Below are positions 46,585 to 59,500 of a stretch of 64,000 nucleotides of DNA, one piece after another (the stretch's first letter is position 1; each line of letters begins with the position of its first letter). The notes beneath the pieces were generated by a model. The model saw only the letters and a list, made by a program, of their open reading frames with translations, was not told the origin of the DNA and made no database searches. The stretch is taken from the NCBI GenBank assembly GCA_949361645.1, contig OX442421.1:2478633-2542632 (forward strand). Direction: 5' to 3'. This stretch comes from Spongilla lacustris. Taxonomy: Eukaryota > Porifera > Demospongiae > Spongillida > Spongillidae. A program made the translations under genes and the position numbers.

Positions 46585-47034
46585 ACAACGCTGACTATCT
46601 ACATCCAGGAAGGGGTGTGGTTAAAACCAGTGGTACCCTGAAGTAGGGTAAGCACCCTTGTGTACTGCTGGTGTATAGCCTCACATGGATATGCACGTGG
46701 TTCATGACTACAGCCATCACCACAAGATGGCTGCCTATCTTACTTCAGGAAGGGGTGTGGTCACAACCAGTGGTACCCTGAAGTAGGGTAAGCACACCTG
46801 TGCATTGCTGGTGTATAGCCTCACATGGATATGCATGTGGTTCATCACTACAGCCATGCCGACACCTAAGATTTTAAAAATCACCACAAGATGGCTGCCT
46901 ATCTAACTCCAGGAAGGGGTGTGGTCAAAACCAGTGGTACCCTGAAGTAGGGTAAGCACACCTGTGCACTGCTGGTGTATAGCCTCACATGGATATGCAC
47001 GTGGTTCATGACTACAGCCATGCCGACACCTAAG
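46585..47034 (-). repeat. Left subterminal satellite array
   Basis: About three units (AGGAAGGGGTGTGGT...GTGGTACCCTGAAGTAGGG...AGCCTCACATGGATATGC). Orientation is opposite to the array at 56.6-60.0 kb. A further unit follows the hAT insertion at 48165-48330. Confidence 0.93.
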
Positions 47035-48164
47035 TAGGGTGTGTAACCGGTTATCAGGTTATTCGGGTTATTCGGATATTCGCAAAAACCTATCCGTTCG
47101 AATAGTAATTTAGCATTACTCGGAAAAATCGATTATTGGATTTGTTCTATTCGAAATAACCGGTTTGTGAATCTCCATTCGGAGGTACTTAGGTATTCGT
47201 CGTCCGCATCGACAATTCGCCCATTATTCGAATACCTCGATATCCGGATACGCGTTTACGATATTACATGTACAATAATTACTTCTAAATAACGTCACTA
47301 TAAATATATACGTGGGGACGAGATCAAATACACGGGCAGTAATTCGAACTACATGTAGCCAAAAGAGATCTCCCTCTTCACGTGTCATGACGACGGACAG
47401 CTCCAGCTGCAAATCAAAGTCAGTTCGCTTAGTGTATTTCGAACCAGCTGGCTTCTTGCATCAATCTCTCTGATATTGCCGCGATCATACTAAGGCTTGC
47501 TTAGTTACTAGGATTTTCAAAACTCGGGATGGTGAAATGGAGGCTGCATGGCTGGTGGTGCGTAAACATCATCTGTGGTTCTATTCTTTTGGCATCAAGT
47601 GCGATGTGTACATCTGTAGACTGTAGGTACTGGTAAAGCTCACCTTGGCCACGCTAACTTAGGTCGGGACACGCCCAACTAGGTATGTGGTTAGGCCAAG
47701 TGATTTAGGCCTATGTAGGTAGCTGTGGTTGTGTGCTGAGTGCATCTGGTGTGATGTGGGTAGCTGTGGATCCCTGCTGAGGCTACTGATCTGGTGTAAT
47801 GTGGTTAGTTGTAGTAAGGTGTCTGGTGTGATGGAGGTAGCTATGGTTGTGTACCTCATGAGGGCATCTGGTGTGATGGGGGTAGGTGTGTTTGTGTGCT
47901 GAGGGTATCTGGTGTGATGTGGGTAGCTGTAGGAGGGTCTCTGGTGTGATGTGTACATTTAGGTGGCTCAATGAGCAGAAAACCTGAATAACCTAGGTAT
48001 TCGGCTGGCAAATTGTCAAAACCTATTCGGAAAAATCGATTTTCTTTTTTCAAGTATTCGGAAAAATCGATTTTCAGATCCAGAAAAACCTGAAAAATCG
48101 ATTAGTGTTTTAAAAGTATTCGGAAAAATCGATTTTCATTATTCAGGGGAGGTTACACACCCTA
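47035..48164. mobile_element. 1,130-bp hAT-like non-autonomous element in the satellite
   Basis: TIRs TAGGGTGTGTAACC...GGTTACACACCCTA and an 8-bp duplication CACCTAAG (47027-47034 and 48165-48172), both typical of hAT elements. Inside are repeats of CGGAAAAATCGATTTT at both ends and a minisatellite (CTGGTGTGATG...GTAGCTGTG) at about 47,700-47,960. No transposase. Confidence 0.92.
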
Positions 48165-48330
48165 CACCTAAGATTTTAAAAATCACCACAAGATGGCTGC
48201 CTATCTAACTCCAGGAAGGGGTGTGGTCAAAACCAGTGGTACCCTGAAGTAGGGTAAGCACACCTGTGTACTGCTGGTGTATAGCCTCACATGGATATGC
48301 ATGTTGTTCATGACTACAGCCATCCCCTCA
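48165..48330 (-). repeat. Left satellite array, inner unit
   Basis: One 164-type unit on the inner side of the hAT insertion, same orientation as 46585-47034. Confidence 0.9.
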
Positions 48331-49527
48331 CCTTGGCTATAATAGCTGTTTTACGTGGCATGATATGCATTGTAACGATGAAGTGATTGAATTGTTTCTT
48401 GGAACTGTAATGCGAAGTTACGCAAAATGTGACTGCAAAACGTTTGGATTTGCATTGTGAAAATGGAGTAGTTCTTGTGATATAAGACAGCAGCACAGAT
48501 GGTACATAATATACAGTTATACAGTTAATGGGGTAACTTGTGTCCAAGAAAACATTCAACAGCTTGCTGATGATCCATTGCATATTTCTTCATCATGAGA
48601 GTAGTGATGATCTGCATGATGGTGTGGTTATTGAGGGGAAATACATGTAGAATTTATTTACCTCAGGCCAAACAATAAATTTATTTATACGTGTAGTGCA
48701 TATAATGCCTGTTGATTTAACATCACTTTCCAGCTCTTGTAGGTAACGAAATATCTCTAAAACCTGTAGTATAGATGTAATGTTTAAATGCCTACAGGTA
48801 TAAAAATGGGTTGAGGTACCATATCATAGCAGTGATGTAAAGGCCAGCCACAATCCGTCTTGGTGATTTTTTCCACAATTTTGATTTTCTGGTGATAGTC
48901 TGTTAACTGCTTTCCTTCTAAAATGTTCCTTATCATGGGCTGAAATACATTCACAGGGTATGACCTAAACTACCAAATCATGATCATGAAATGCTTATTA
49001 CTTCCATAGCTTTCACTTCTCTTCTTATAAATTCTCTTGAAAAAGGACACTTATCATCTCTAAAAGTAATTGTTTGACCAATGTTACAACTTAACATCTT
49101 GATTGATCATGCCTCAACTCACGTGTACAAGCATCTACTAAGAGAAGGAAAATGTCTAATGTAATGGTCTTTCCCCCATTGTAGGCCACATATGTCATCT
49201 GGATCTGGTTGATTCTTATAATCCGGAATTAGAAATTGTGATTCAGTCTGGTTCTGTACATCATTGTTTGGGCTGCTGGTTTCAGATATAATACTACTAC
49301 TGCTACTGATATCAATGTGTTCACTATCACTGTGATCATTGTTCTCGGACTCATCACTATATACAGAATTTTGGTCTTGTATTCTGACTTCATTTTGGTA
49401 CCTGTCCATACTGTTGCTGGACTGATACATTACCATGTCTGATATACACAATGTTATATGAATCATGGAAGCACATACCTTCTCATCTGCGCCACCTTGC
49501 AAAGGGTATAGACTACCTTTAGATAGT
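48331..49527. other. 3' flank of the transposon gene; possible extra exon
   Basis: Probably 3' UTR and spacer. A minus-strand frame at 49119-49530 continues past the likely stop with an acidic, Ser-rich sequence (HIDISSSSSIISETSS). It also begins with [13 protein letters not shown], which resembles the usual end of a ULP1 domain but is one base out of phase with the previous exon as I splice it. Confidence 0.4.
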
Positions 49528-52500
49528 TCATACACCATTTGTAACCTAAATATGGTTACTGATTCCTTTGATTCAGAATTACATATCTTATACTGTTATC
49601 ATAGCATATGCATGAAACTTTACCTGTGTATGAAAACAAGGTAACCCCTCCGCCAGTTGCCGTGCTGCCTATGTGGTATATGCATGTTTAAACCAAAATT
49701 GATTTATACATGTATATATGCACTTACAAAACACACAAATGCTCCACATTCATTTGCATTTTTCTGAGTTGGGGCATCCTTCTAAGCAAAGGCAGTAATC
49801 CATATCAGGTGTAGTGTTGAATTGTATGTACACATTTACTGAATCATGATATTTCCATTCGCAAGATGAAATTTGTTGACTGGATAGATTGTAGCTTTCG
49901 CTACACAGATACATCCTAGATGATACATGTTAATGGTGTATCCATGCACAACATATAATATCTTACCATATCCAGTTCACTTCATCTACATTGGAGAAGT
50001 GCAAAGAGTCAATGCAGAGTATGAATTTTGATTTAGGATAAACACCCTGTATATTAAAATAATAACATTTGAAAAAACTCATTGTGCGATGACTAACCAC
50101 TAAACTCCAATGTTTAGGTTTGTGTACTGGAAAAGGCATGAGATCCTGCTCAAAAATATTGCATCCCTTTTTAAAAATAAAATGCTTTACATTATATAAT
50201 CATAGCACTGATACAGTTTGTACAATGATACCTTGGTGTAATGTTTAATGCTCTGATATCCTCTACTGAGAAAAGTTGGAAGAAAAGTAGGATCAAAGGA
50301 GATCACCTTTTGTACATCCTAAATGTCATAAATAAAAAGATCATACAAATAACCGGCACAACTACGGACGGAATTACTGTTACTGTGGAAGTTTTCAAAA
50401 GCTCCATATATGCTGCAATGATCTGGAAAAAAAAGGATTAATGATTAGTAAGTATATATATTTCGTACTCTTGAATTAATCCATGAATCAGAAACTAGAA
50501 GGCTTAAATCACTTCTGTCCAACTGAAATCTTGAGTGTGGCTCAGGAATACTCTGGCTGAGCTACGATAAAAGCATAGAAATTATATCAGTACCACAATA
50601 AACGGCATTTATTTACCTTTGACTGTTCGTGCAGTGGCAAGCCTTTGTATTTCTGCATGAAACATAGTTTTGAATTTCAAATACAAACATATCGATTATG
50701 TTTACAAATTTGTGACTGGGAGACATGAATTCTTCAATTGATGTGGCATTATTCAGAAGTGGCTAATGACATTATGCAGCAGTATGAATGTATTAATATA
50801 CATATCCATTATACTTACAATCTTCATTGGTGATGTATATACTGCAAGACAAACATTTTCCTACATTGTTGCATGGATTATGCAAGCAATTTTAAATATG
50901 AAACAAAATTTATACCTTTATTTCATTGGATGAAGTGAATTGCTTTGATAAAACTTCGGATACCTTTGCATCATTGTAATGAATCCACTTGTTATGGCTC
51001 TGTACATAACAGGTATCTGCAACACAATTGTATAAAACATAACATTCGAACAAGTACAAACGTATTACAGTGGCCTTGATAGGAGTCATCGCCATGATGT
51101 ACCTATATATACATGTATATGCGGTTAGTGGGAGCGTACATGCATACACATGTGTGCATACCACGACTGCACTAAGTTGGTATTCAGTGTTTCCTTGCTG
51201 ACTCTTATGCGATAGTGAGAAAGAACTGTAATTTTACACTTAATTAAAATAGTGTTAGGATACAAATAATAAAAAAACCTTGGAATTGTAATTCTGCTCT
51301 TAATTTTTCGTGCAAGGCCATCATCTGACACCCTGTCACAGTGTATAATCAGAATCGAGGGTGTCTGAACTTCAGTTTTTTGCACAATCAGTCGATTCAG
51401 ACACACTCTGCAGAAACTGCAAATGACACTGCTCTATATTCTGTGTATGGTGACATTAAAACACCTGCTTACACTTTAGACAACTGCATGTGATATGGTG
51501 TTGTTTTTGCATCAAGTAAGCTCATCAGCAGATGATACATGCTTCTTTCTTCACAACTCTCCCTTACTCCACATGTAAGCAATGTCCATGATTCCGTTTC
51601 ATTTACATTCTTTTACAAAAGAGTGTAACCATACGGTAAAATGCACAAACTTGAACTTATTATCACCTCTAAGCAGCATTCCGCTGTTCTGTGCACCAAA
51701 GTTGTGAAAATATCAGAATATTTTTCTATCTCCTGAAGAAAAAAACTTCAAATGCGACTGTACATGTATGTACAGAACAGACTTACTTTTACATTACAAA
51801 ACAGTTTGCTTATCAAAGCAGATATGCCATCTACACAGTCGTTTTGAAATCCATCTGGCAGAGATTCAGCTTCTTTACAGAGCAACTTCTGTCATTCATA
51901 GTTTATTATTTATAAATGTGCTATTTGTTTAGTTTAAGTCTTACAGCAAGTCGAGAGGAGTCACAAGGATCACTTGAAGAACCTTGTTGTAGTTGGTCCA
52001 TAATATCAATAAAACACTTCTGAATGGATGTATGACGCTTAGCACATGTGGCAGCTGTAAGAAGACGAAATGTAAATGCATTATAGTTAAAAAACCACAG
52101 CACTGCACTTTTTAACAGCGGTACAAGTGGAGTAGTCAAGATGGCCTGCAAAACTGAATTAAGCCAGCAGAGGTTGGATGTGCCTTTTATGCCTTTGTTC
52201 ATAATTTTGGACACATGCAACAGTGCACCTGATGTCTTTGGGAGTACAGTACATATGTACAAAAACACAGTAGTATGTGAACTCACCATTTCTTTTGGTA
52301 CACATTTGTCTGATGGATTAGGTCTGAAAACATTGATGTGCAGTATTCATATATACCAAAGCCAAAATTGAATGATTGTGTTCTATAAACTTACTCTGTT
52401 GTGATTTTCTCTTGGTCTATATTTGCAGCTGGTTTTGCAGGAGAACTGTAAAGACATCTATAATCAATGCTATATGTCAATCAATATATGTGTCATTGAT

Positions 52501-55500
52501 ACCGAGATAGGTGAGCAGCACTATCAGACACAGCACCATTTTCAGAACTGGAATATATGACATTAATGCAAAAATCTGCACCAAACCATTAAATGAAATT
52601 GCCTTCCTATCTTGTGTTCCAGTGGTTCCAACGTTTTCTGATAGTAACCAAACTTTGACCTTTTCTGCATACTGGAACTTCGTTTTGCCCACTTTTCCTT
52701 CAGAGGACGGGATGCTTTTCTTTTAAGTGATTGCTACATTATAAAAGGTATGCCAAAGTCAATACTATGTGCATCGAAATAAATCAGTGCAAAAACCTTA
52801 ATTTTATTTCTAAATGGTTCCTGTAAGTCATCAAAAAATTGTCTTTGTCGTCCAGTTATGATATCAGAGTGCTGTTTTATAAAAACATCAGGTCGAATAT
52901 GTTTTTGTGGGTGATCAATGTTTTTAAGAATGAAGTTCCAAGCTTCAATGGTTCCTGATGTCTTTGTCAGCTGATGCTTAAAATAAGGAAATTGTAGACA
53001 TCAATAATTCTGCAGTGCAGTGCTTAGAATAACATGTAATGAAACATGATCAAAATATACTTAATGTAGTGCTATAGCACATAAGATGAATTGCATGTAC
53101 ACATGTCATATGCCTTTACCAGAATGGAGAGATTCAAAGGTTTCTCAATCTTGTGACAAGAAAGATCACCTATACAAAACAATACATTAATATGATGCAT
53201 ACAGTTAGATTGCATAGTACTTACCAAGCAGTAAACTACTCCAAAAAGGTGCCATGGGCAACCATGTGTTTAAAATATCTTCAAAATACTGAGGTTTTAG
53301 ATACGAATTTTTAATCTCTCCATTAGCTGGAGAAGGAATATCAACACTGACAATTTTGCGCTTGAAGTATTCTGTAAATGGATTGACTGGAGCACAATTT
53401 TCTTCCGAGGAACTATTATCCTCGTTTGCATTATCACTAGATCCATTCTCCTCTAGTTCAACTTGGATATTATTAGTGTTCAGGGAGTTTATATCATCCA
53501 CAATTGAATTATATGCCATTTTCAATTCTGGACATTCCATTTCTGAACAATATATTATTTTCAGCAGTCCAACCCTTCTAACTAGCTCTTTAAGTGTTGA
53601 GCTGTTTACAAGGGTAGAAAAGCAAAACATCGAAAATTTGTACTGTTCTTTTGCAAACCTAAGTGGAGGCATTGATAATTTCATGCATATCACACGTAAT
53701 TATATAGCAATTAACATATGATCAAGAATCAGTGTACTGATGTGTGCTCTAGATATGTTTTAATTCCTAAATTCATTACCATGGTGTGAAAAAGCTCCAT
53801 GTGCTGCATTTAAGATATAAAAAAAATACTAGCTCCACTTATTAAAAATAATAATAATATAATTGATGATATTGCTTTTGCGCTAATTTATGATCAATGT
53901 ACTTTTTTAAAAATTTGATATTCAAGTTAAACTTCACTTACCACTTTTTGCAGTTCTTGCTAGCTGAGTGCATTACATGACTGGTGCATGCATGTGGTGA
54001 CACCTTTCTGAAATCCTTAACTGTCCCAGATCCTGTTACTATTCTAAATGTGCGTTCAAGGTAATCTTGTAATGATTCTGAATTGTACACATGGAGTATG
54101 CTAAGTAGTAACACCATGCTGCGGTCTATTATGAACTGCAATGGATAAGTGATTGAACTAAATCCAAATATGAGTCCTTCTGCACGACGAAAGGTTTCCA
54201 TGAAGTAGCACAGAGAAAGAACAGTATGGTCACTAGTGATTAGTTCTGCAACTGGTATGGGAGCTTTCCCTTCGACAGGTTGTTTAATAACAATTGCATA
54301 ATAGTACACTGTTGTTTTAGCACCATCTATGCTTGGCACTGATACAATTGTGCCAGTCGCATCACAAAATATTGGACTGTATTTAGCCATTTGGTGGTAC
54401 AGTCTAACACCAGTATCATTAAAGCAGATGACTGAGAATGGGTGAGCTTGGATGCACTGTATGAATCCTTGAATGGGGGTATTTTTTTTGTTTAATGCTT
54501 GTGTCTTTGATTCATTTTCTATTAGTTTCTTCCTCAGGATGGACAATGATGTAATTAGGTCACTATGCTCTTGTTGAACTAATCTTGATTCAGACGATAT
54601 TTTCTTCAAAACAGAAGTAGTGGCCCCTACACCATCTCTGTTCCCAGCTGTAAACTGTTCATCTGTAATGTTAAGTAGTCTGTTGATATATTCCTTTGAT
54701 GGTGCAACATGAGTATTTTGGAAATGTTTGTATAGGTCTTGTCTGATGCAATGACTAAATCGACGAGCATGTTTTTCACCAATTGTGTGGCATATTGTTC
54801 CCGAACATTCAACATGTATTGTCACTACATCACCAGAAACATCACAAGATTTTACAGAAAGCATTGCTGATACATTGCAGCTATAAAATGTGCAGTAGGC
54901 CAAAGCCTTGAAAATAAATGTTGAAGATTTACGAGAAATGTTTTTTTTCTTCCAGTGCCTCTTAAAGGCAAAGGAACAGAACTGATTAAGATTTGACAGC
55001 CCAGCAGCACAAGCATGTACCCATGATGGGGACACTTTTTCTCCTGCAAAGTTAACATCCCACACAGATCTGCTCATTCCAAAACATCCTGACTGTGGCT
55101 GCAACCCTGTGATTGTATCAACACTAGGCTGTGTTTGCAAAATAGACATTGCACTCTTCTCTACCTGTGCAGGTATATTTAGCTGCAAAATAAATAAGAT
55201 GGGGAAATTGCACTGTACAAAAATGCATGCATGCTACATTTTAACTACCTCAGCATTATCCATGCTTCCATCTTTCAGCAACTGAGAGTCACATGTACCT
55301 TTATTTATGCACATAATCCTATAAATGCAAAGTACTATCAGTGCTTATCACTTACCGTCTGTATACATTGGTGTATCTACTGACTGTGGTACACATTTAG
55401 GGCATCTGTAAGCATCAATTTTCTTTGCATCTTCTGCTGTAACACCCACGCAGCTTCCATGATACCATTCAGCACAATAGTCACAGCCAATCATAAACCT

Positions 55501-56044
55501 AATCACCAAATTAATCATCATACCGATAAAAATACAAATACCCTACCGTTTTGAATCATACGGTTGTTGACATAAACAGTACAGTGGCTTCATAATAAAA
55601 AATACCATCACTTAAGCTTTTTTTTTCTTTCAGTTTAATTACCATTTCATTGCAATTAGGTTTTCCATCAAGCGTAATTCCAGTTGTTGTGACCTACACG
55701 TGTAAATACAATAATGCACCATAAGTAACCAAGTATATTGACATTTACATATATACCGCAGCTGGCAGTGAGCTGTGATCCAATGTGGCCTCATCTGTAG
55801 GTTTATGATCAATTAAAGCTTCCCCCACTATGCTTTCCATATGGTCTCTAGTACACAACCAATACTTGTAAAGTGCATTGATATACTTTGAAGAGGGGTG
55901 TTTAAATCCGGATAGCGCTTGGGCAACCACAAACCAGTATCCATCTGGAGCAGATCGTGAGGCATTTGGCAGAGGGCTGCCTTTCTGCTTCAAAACAGCA
56001 GCTAGCCGTTCTTTATCAAAAAAATGCTTTCGCTTTGGCTTCAT
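49528..56044 (-). CDS. Transposon polyprotein: PHD finger, Mutator-like transposase, USP and ULP1 proteases
   Basis: One multi-exon gene, roughly 1,450 residues. Exons with supported phases: 56044-55757, 55693-55643, 55587-55547, 55498-55356, 55298-55249, 55182-53942, 53658-53225, 53169-53120, 52976-about 52796; a less certain part at 52,720-52,287; then 52235-51945, 51888-51787, 51732-51667, about 51610-51480, about 51412-51275, one unresolved exon, 51102-51069, 51016-50916, 50762-50706, 50652-50617, 50561-50469, 50422-50354, 50318-50232, 50166-50098, 50046-49968, 49900-49840, 49781-49728, 49668-49624. Introns are about 40-280 bp. The start chosen is the ATG before KPKRKHFF. The join from USP to ULP1 (50916 to 50762) is in frame. 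No lesion seen in the four domains. It should act in the nucleus: recognise the element's ends, cut and join DNA, and remove ubiquitin or SUMO-like modifiers. Splice sites are judged by eye. Confidence 0.82.
49624..50762 (-). CDS. ULP1/SENP-type protease (C48) domain
   Basis: Ten short exons in consistent phase. In order: [17 protein letters not shown] (the usual start of the fold), [21 protein letters not shown] with the catalytic His, [11 protein letters not shown] with the Asp, then [15 protein letters not shown] with the oxyanion Gln and catalytic Cys, and [12 protein letters not shown]. All four active-site elements are present and correctly ordered. ULP1/SENP enzymes cleave SUMO or related modifiers. 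ULP1 domains are known in some plant Mutator elements. The final exon after CFHTQ is uncertain. Confidence 0.87.
50916..52235 (-). CDS. Ubiquitin-specific protease (USP, C19) domain
   Basis: Cys box [16 protein letters not shown] with the catalytic Cys codon at 52169-52167; middle part with CDSSRL and [11 protein letters not shown]; then [10 protein letters not shown] and [10 protein letters not shown], the usual pre-His strands; and the His box [11 protein letters not shown]. The His box is built across the intron at 51068-51017, where the Tyr codon is split. It is followed by [10 protein letters not shown]. All catalytic positions of a USP are present, so it is probably an active deubiquitinase. 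Domain length, about 330 residues, is normal. Confidence 0.87.
52796..55182 (-). CDS. Mutator-like transposase core
   Basis: The 414-codon exon 55182-53942 begins with a Cys/His-rich region that may bind DNA. Candidate catalytic residues are D in LFCDATG-like [11 protein letters not shown] (codon 54363-54361) and D in [10 protein letters not shown] (54126-54124). They are followed by CTSH, the CxxH signature of Mutator-like transposases, near 53,985. The Glu candidate lies in SGTIEAWNF in exon 52976-52796. An acidic Ser/Glu/Asn-rich insert (about 53,380-53,460) separates CxxH from the Glu. Family placement is by motif pattern and by the 9-bp target duplication; a distant DDE superfamily cannot be excluded. 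Confidence 0.75.
55249..56044 (-). CDS. N-terminal region and PHD finger of the transposon protein
   Basis: Exon 1 encodes a basic start and a conserved-looking block ([29 protein letters not shown]) of unknown role. Exons 3 and 4 build a PHD finger across a phase-2 intron: [13 protein letters not shown], then [16 protein letters not shown] and YRCPKC. This is a full C4HC3 set with the aromatic WYH. PHD fingers usually read histone H3 tails, so this domain may tether the transposase to chromatin (inference). Confidence 0.85.
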
Positions 56045-56190
56045 TCCCAACGAGTAAAACATATTAAAACAATGCTTTTCAAACAAAAACATGCACGTAC
56101 ATACCATGACTGCACTGCACAAGGCAGCAACGAGCCAGAGAACAATGAACTGTTTTTAGAAAAAAACACTTCCACAGAGATCGTAGCAAA

Positions 56191-56301
56191 GGTAAACCAC
56201 CAGTCGTAGCAGCTGAGGTAAACCACCAGTCGTAGCAGCTGAGGTAAACCATCAGTCGTAGAGCTGAGGTAAACCACCAGTCGTAGCAGCTGAGGTAAAC
56301 C
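56191..56301. repeat. 26-bp tandem repeat upstream of the transposon gene
   Basis: Four to five copies of GTAAACCACCAGTCGTAGCAG plus CTGAG, about 150 bp 5' of the chosen start codon. It may be part of the promoter or 5' UTR. Confidence 0.85.
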
Positions 56302-56564
56302 ACCTTGAGAGCTAATTCCTCCTACCAGCTACCCACAATACAAATCACAAATCTAGTGGTCATACATCACCATCAAAGCACATTGCACACATACCAAAAA
56401 ATAGAATTATATACAAATACAAATCGTTTATGGTACATGTAACAAAAAAACAACAACAATTCTGTGAGTTCATTGCATGTACATGGTTGCATTCATTAAA
56501 TATATAATTACATAAATAAATAACGGAGTTCATTTACAATGTCCAAGAATGCCATCATAACCTA

Positions 56565-59500
56565 GAACGAACGGATGGATTTAATGACACACAACATGCA
56601 TAGCCATGTGAGCAGTACACAGGTGTGCTTACTCTACTTCTGGGTACCACTGGTTTTGACCACACCCCTTCCTGGAGTTAGATAGGCAGCCATCTTGTGG
56701 TGATTTTTAAAATCTTAGGTGTCGGCATGGCTGTTGTGATGAACCACGTGCATATCCATGTGAGGCTATACACCAGCAGTACACAGGTGTGCTTACCCTA
56801 CTTCAAGGTACCACTGGTTTTGACCACACCCCTTCCTGAAGTAAGATAGGCAGCCATCTTGTGGTGATGGCTGTAGTCATGAACCACGTGCATATCCATG
56901 TGAGGCTATACACCAGCAGTACACAGGTGAGCTTACCCTACTTCAGGGTACCACTGGTTTTGACAACACCCCTTCCTGGAGTTAGATAGGCAGCCATCTT
57001 GTGGTGATTTTTAAAATCTTAGGTGTCGGCATGGCTGTAGTGATGAACCACGTGCATATCTATGTGAGGCTATGCACCAGCAGTGTACAGGTGTGCTTAC
57101 CCTACTTCAGGGTACCACTGGTTTTGATCACACCCCTTCCTGAAGTAAGATAGGCAGCCATCTTGTGGTGATGGCTGTAGTCATGAACCACGTGCATATC
57201 CATGTGAGGCTAAATACCAGCAGTGCACAGGTGTGCTTACCCTACTTCAGGGTACCACTGGTTTTGACCACACCCCTTCCTGGAGTTAGATAGGCAGCCA
57301 TCTTGCGGTGATTTTTAAAATCTTAGGTGTCGGCATGGCTGTAGTGATGAACCACGTGCATATCCACGTGAGGCTATACACCAGTAGTGCACAGGTGTGC
57401 TTACCCTACTTCAGGGTACCACTGGTTTTGACCACACCCCATCCTGGAGTTAGATAGGCAGCCATCTTGTGGTGATGGCTGTAGTGATGAACCACGTGCA
57501 TATCCACGTGAGGCTATACACCAGCAGTGCACAGGTGTGCTTACCCTACTTCAGGGTACCACTGGTTTTGACCACACCCCATCCTGGAGTTAGATAGGCA
57601 GCCATCTTGTGGTGATTTTTAAAATCTTAGGTGTCGGCATGGCTGCAGTGATGAACCACGTGCATATCCATGTGAGGCTATACACCAGCAGTACACAGGT
57701 GTGCTTACCCTACTTCAGGGTACCACTGGTTTTGACCACACCCCATCCTGGAGTTAGATAGGCAGCCATCTTGCGGTGATTTTTAAAATCTTAGGTGATG
57801 GCTGTAGTGATGAACCACGTGCATATCCACGTGAGGCTATACACCAGCAGTGCACAGGTGTGCTTACCCTACTTCAGGGTACCACTGGTTTTGACCACAC
57901 CCCATCCTGGAGTTAGATAGGCAGCCATCTTGTGGTGATTTTTAAAATCTTAGGTGTCGGCATGGCTGCAGTGATGAACCACGTGCATATCCATGTGAGG
58001 CTATACACCAGCAGTACACAGGTGTGCTTACCCTACTTCAGGGTACCACTGGTTTTGACCACACCCCATCCTGGAGTTAGATAGGCAGCCATCTTGTGGT
58101 GATTTTTAAAATCTTAGGTGTCGGCATGGCTGTAGTGATGAACCACGTGCATATCCATGTGAGGCTAAATACCAACAGTACACAGGTGTGCTTACCCTAC
58201 TTCAGGGTACCACTGGTTTTGACCACACCCCATCCTGGAGTTAGATAGGCAGCTATCTTGTGGTGATGGCTGTAGTGATGAACCACGTGCATATCCATGT
58301 GAGGCTATACACCAGCAGTGCACAGGTGTGCTTACCCTACTTCAGGGTACCACTGGTTTTGACCACACCCCATCCTGGAGTTAGATAGGCAGCCATCTTG
58401 TGGTGATTTTTAAAATCTTAGGTGTCGGCATGGCTGTAGTGATGAACCACGTGCATATCCACGTGAGGCTAAATACCAACAGTACACAGGTGTGCTTACC
58501 CTACTTCAGGGTACCACTGGTTTTGACCACACCCCATCCTGGAGTTAGATAGGCAGCCATCTTGTGGTGATGGCTGTAGTGATGAACCACGTGCATATCC
58601 ACGTGAGGCTATACACCAGCAGTGCACAGGTGTGCTTACCCTACTTCAGGGTACCACTGGTTTTGACCACACCCCATCCTTGAGTTAGATAGGCAGCCAT
58701 CTTGTGGTGATGGCTGTAGTGATGAACCACGTGCATATCCACGTGAGGCTATACACCAGCAGTGCACAGGTGTGCTTACCCTACTTCAGGGTACCACTGG
58801 TTTTGACCACACCCCATCCTGGAGTTAGATAGGCAGCCATCTTGTGGTGATTTTTAAAATCTTAGGTGTCGGCATGGCTGTAGTGATGAACCACGTGCAT
58901 ATCTATGTGAGGCTAAATACCAACAGTACACAGGTGTGCTTACCCTATTTCAGGGTACCACTGGTTTTGACCACACCCCATCCTGGAGTTAGATAGGCAG
59001 CCATCTTGTGGTGATTTTTAAAATCTTAGGTGTCGGCATGGCTGTAGTGATGAACCACGTGCATATCCATGTGAGGCTAAATACCAACAGTACACAGGTG
59101 TGCTTACCCAACTTCAGGGTACCACTGGTTTTGACCACACCCCATCCTGGAGTTAGATAGGCAGCCATCTTGTGGTGATGGCTGTAGTGATGAACCACGT
59201 GCATATCCACGTGAGGCTATACACCAGCAGTGCACAGGTGTGCTTACCCTACTTCAGGGTACCACTGGTTTTGACCACACCCCATCCTTGAGTTAGATAG
59301 GCAGCCATCTTGTGGTGATGGCTGTAGTGATGAACCACGTGCATATCCACGTGAGGCTATACACCAGCAGTGCACAGGTGTGCTTACCCTACTTCAGGGT
59401 ACCACTGGTTTTGACCACACCCCATCCTGGAGTTAGATAGGCAGCCATCTTGTGGTGATTTTTAAAATCTTAGGTGTCGGCATGGCTGTAGTGATGAACC

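Noticed and set aside
47659..47958. 99-codon Thr/His/Pro-rich frame
   Set aside because: Translation of a minisatellite in the hAT-like element.
49119..49538. Separate small gene downstream of ULP1
   Set aside because: It begins with a ULP1-like tail and lies in the transposon; more likely a last exon or UTR of the same gene, but the phase is unresolved.
58989..59210. Open frame within the satellite
   Set aside because: Repeat-derived translation; the same peptide recurs with the unit.
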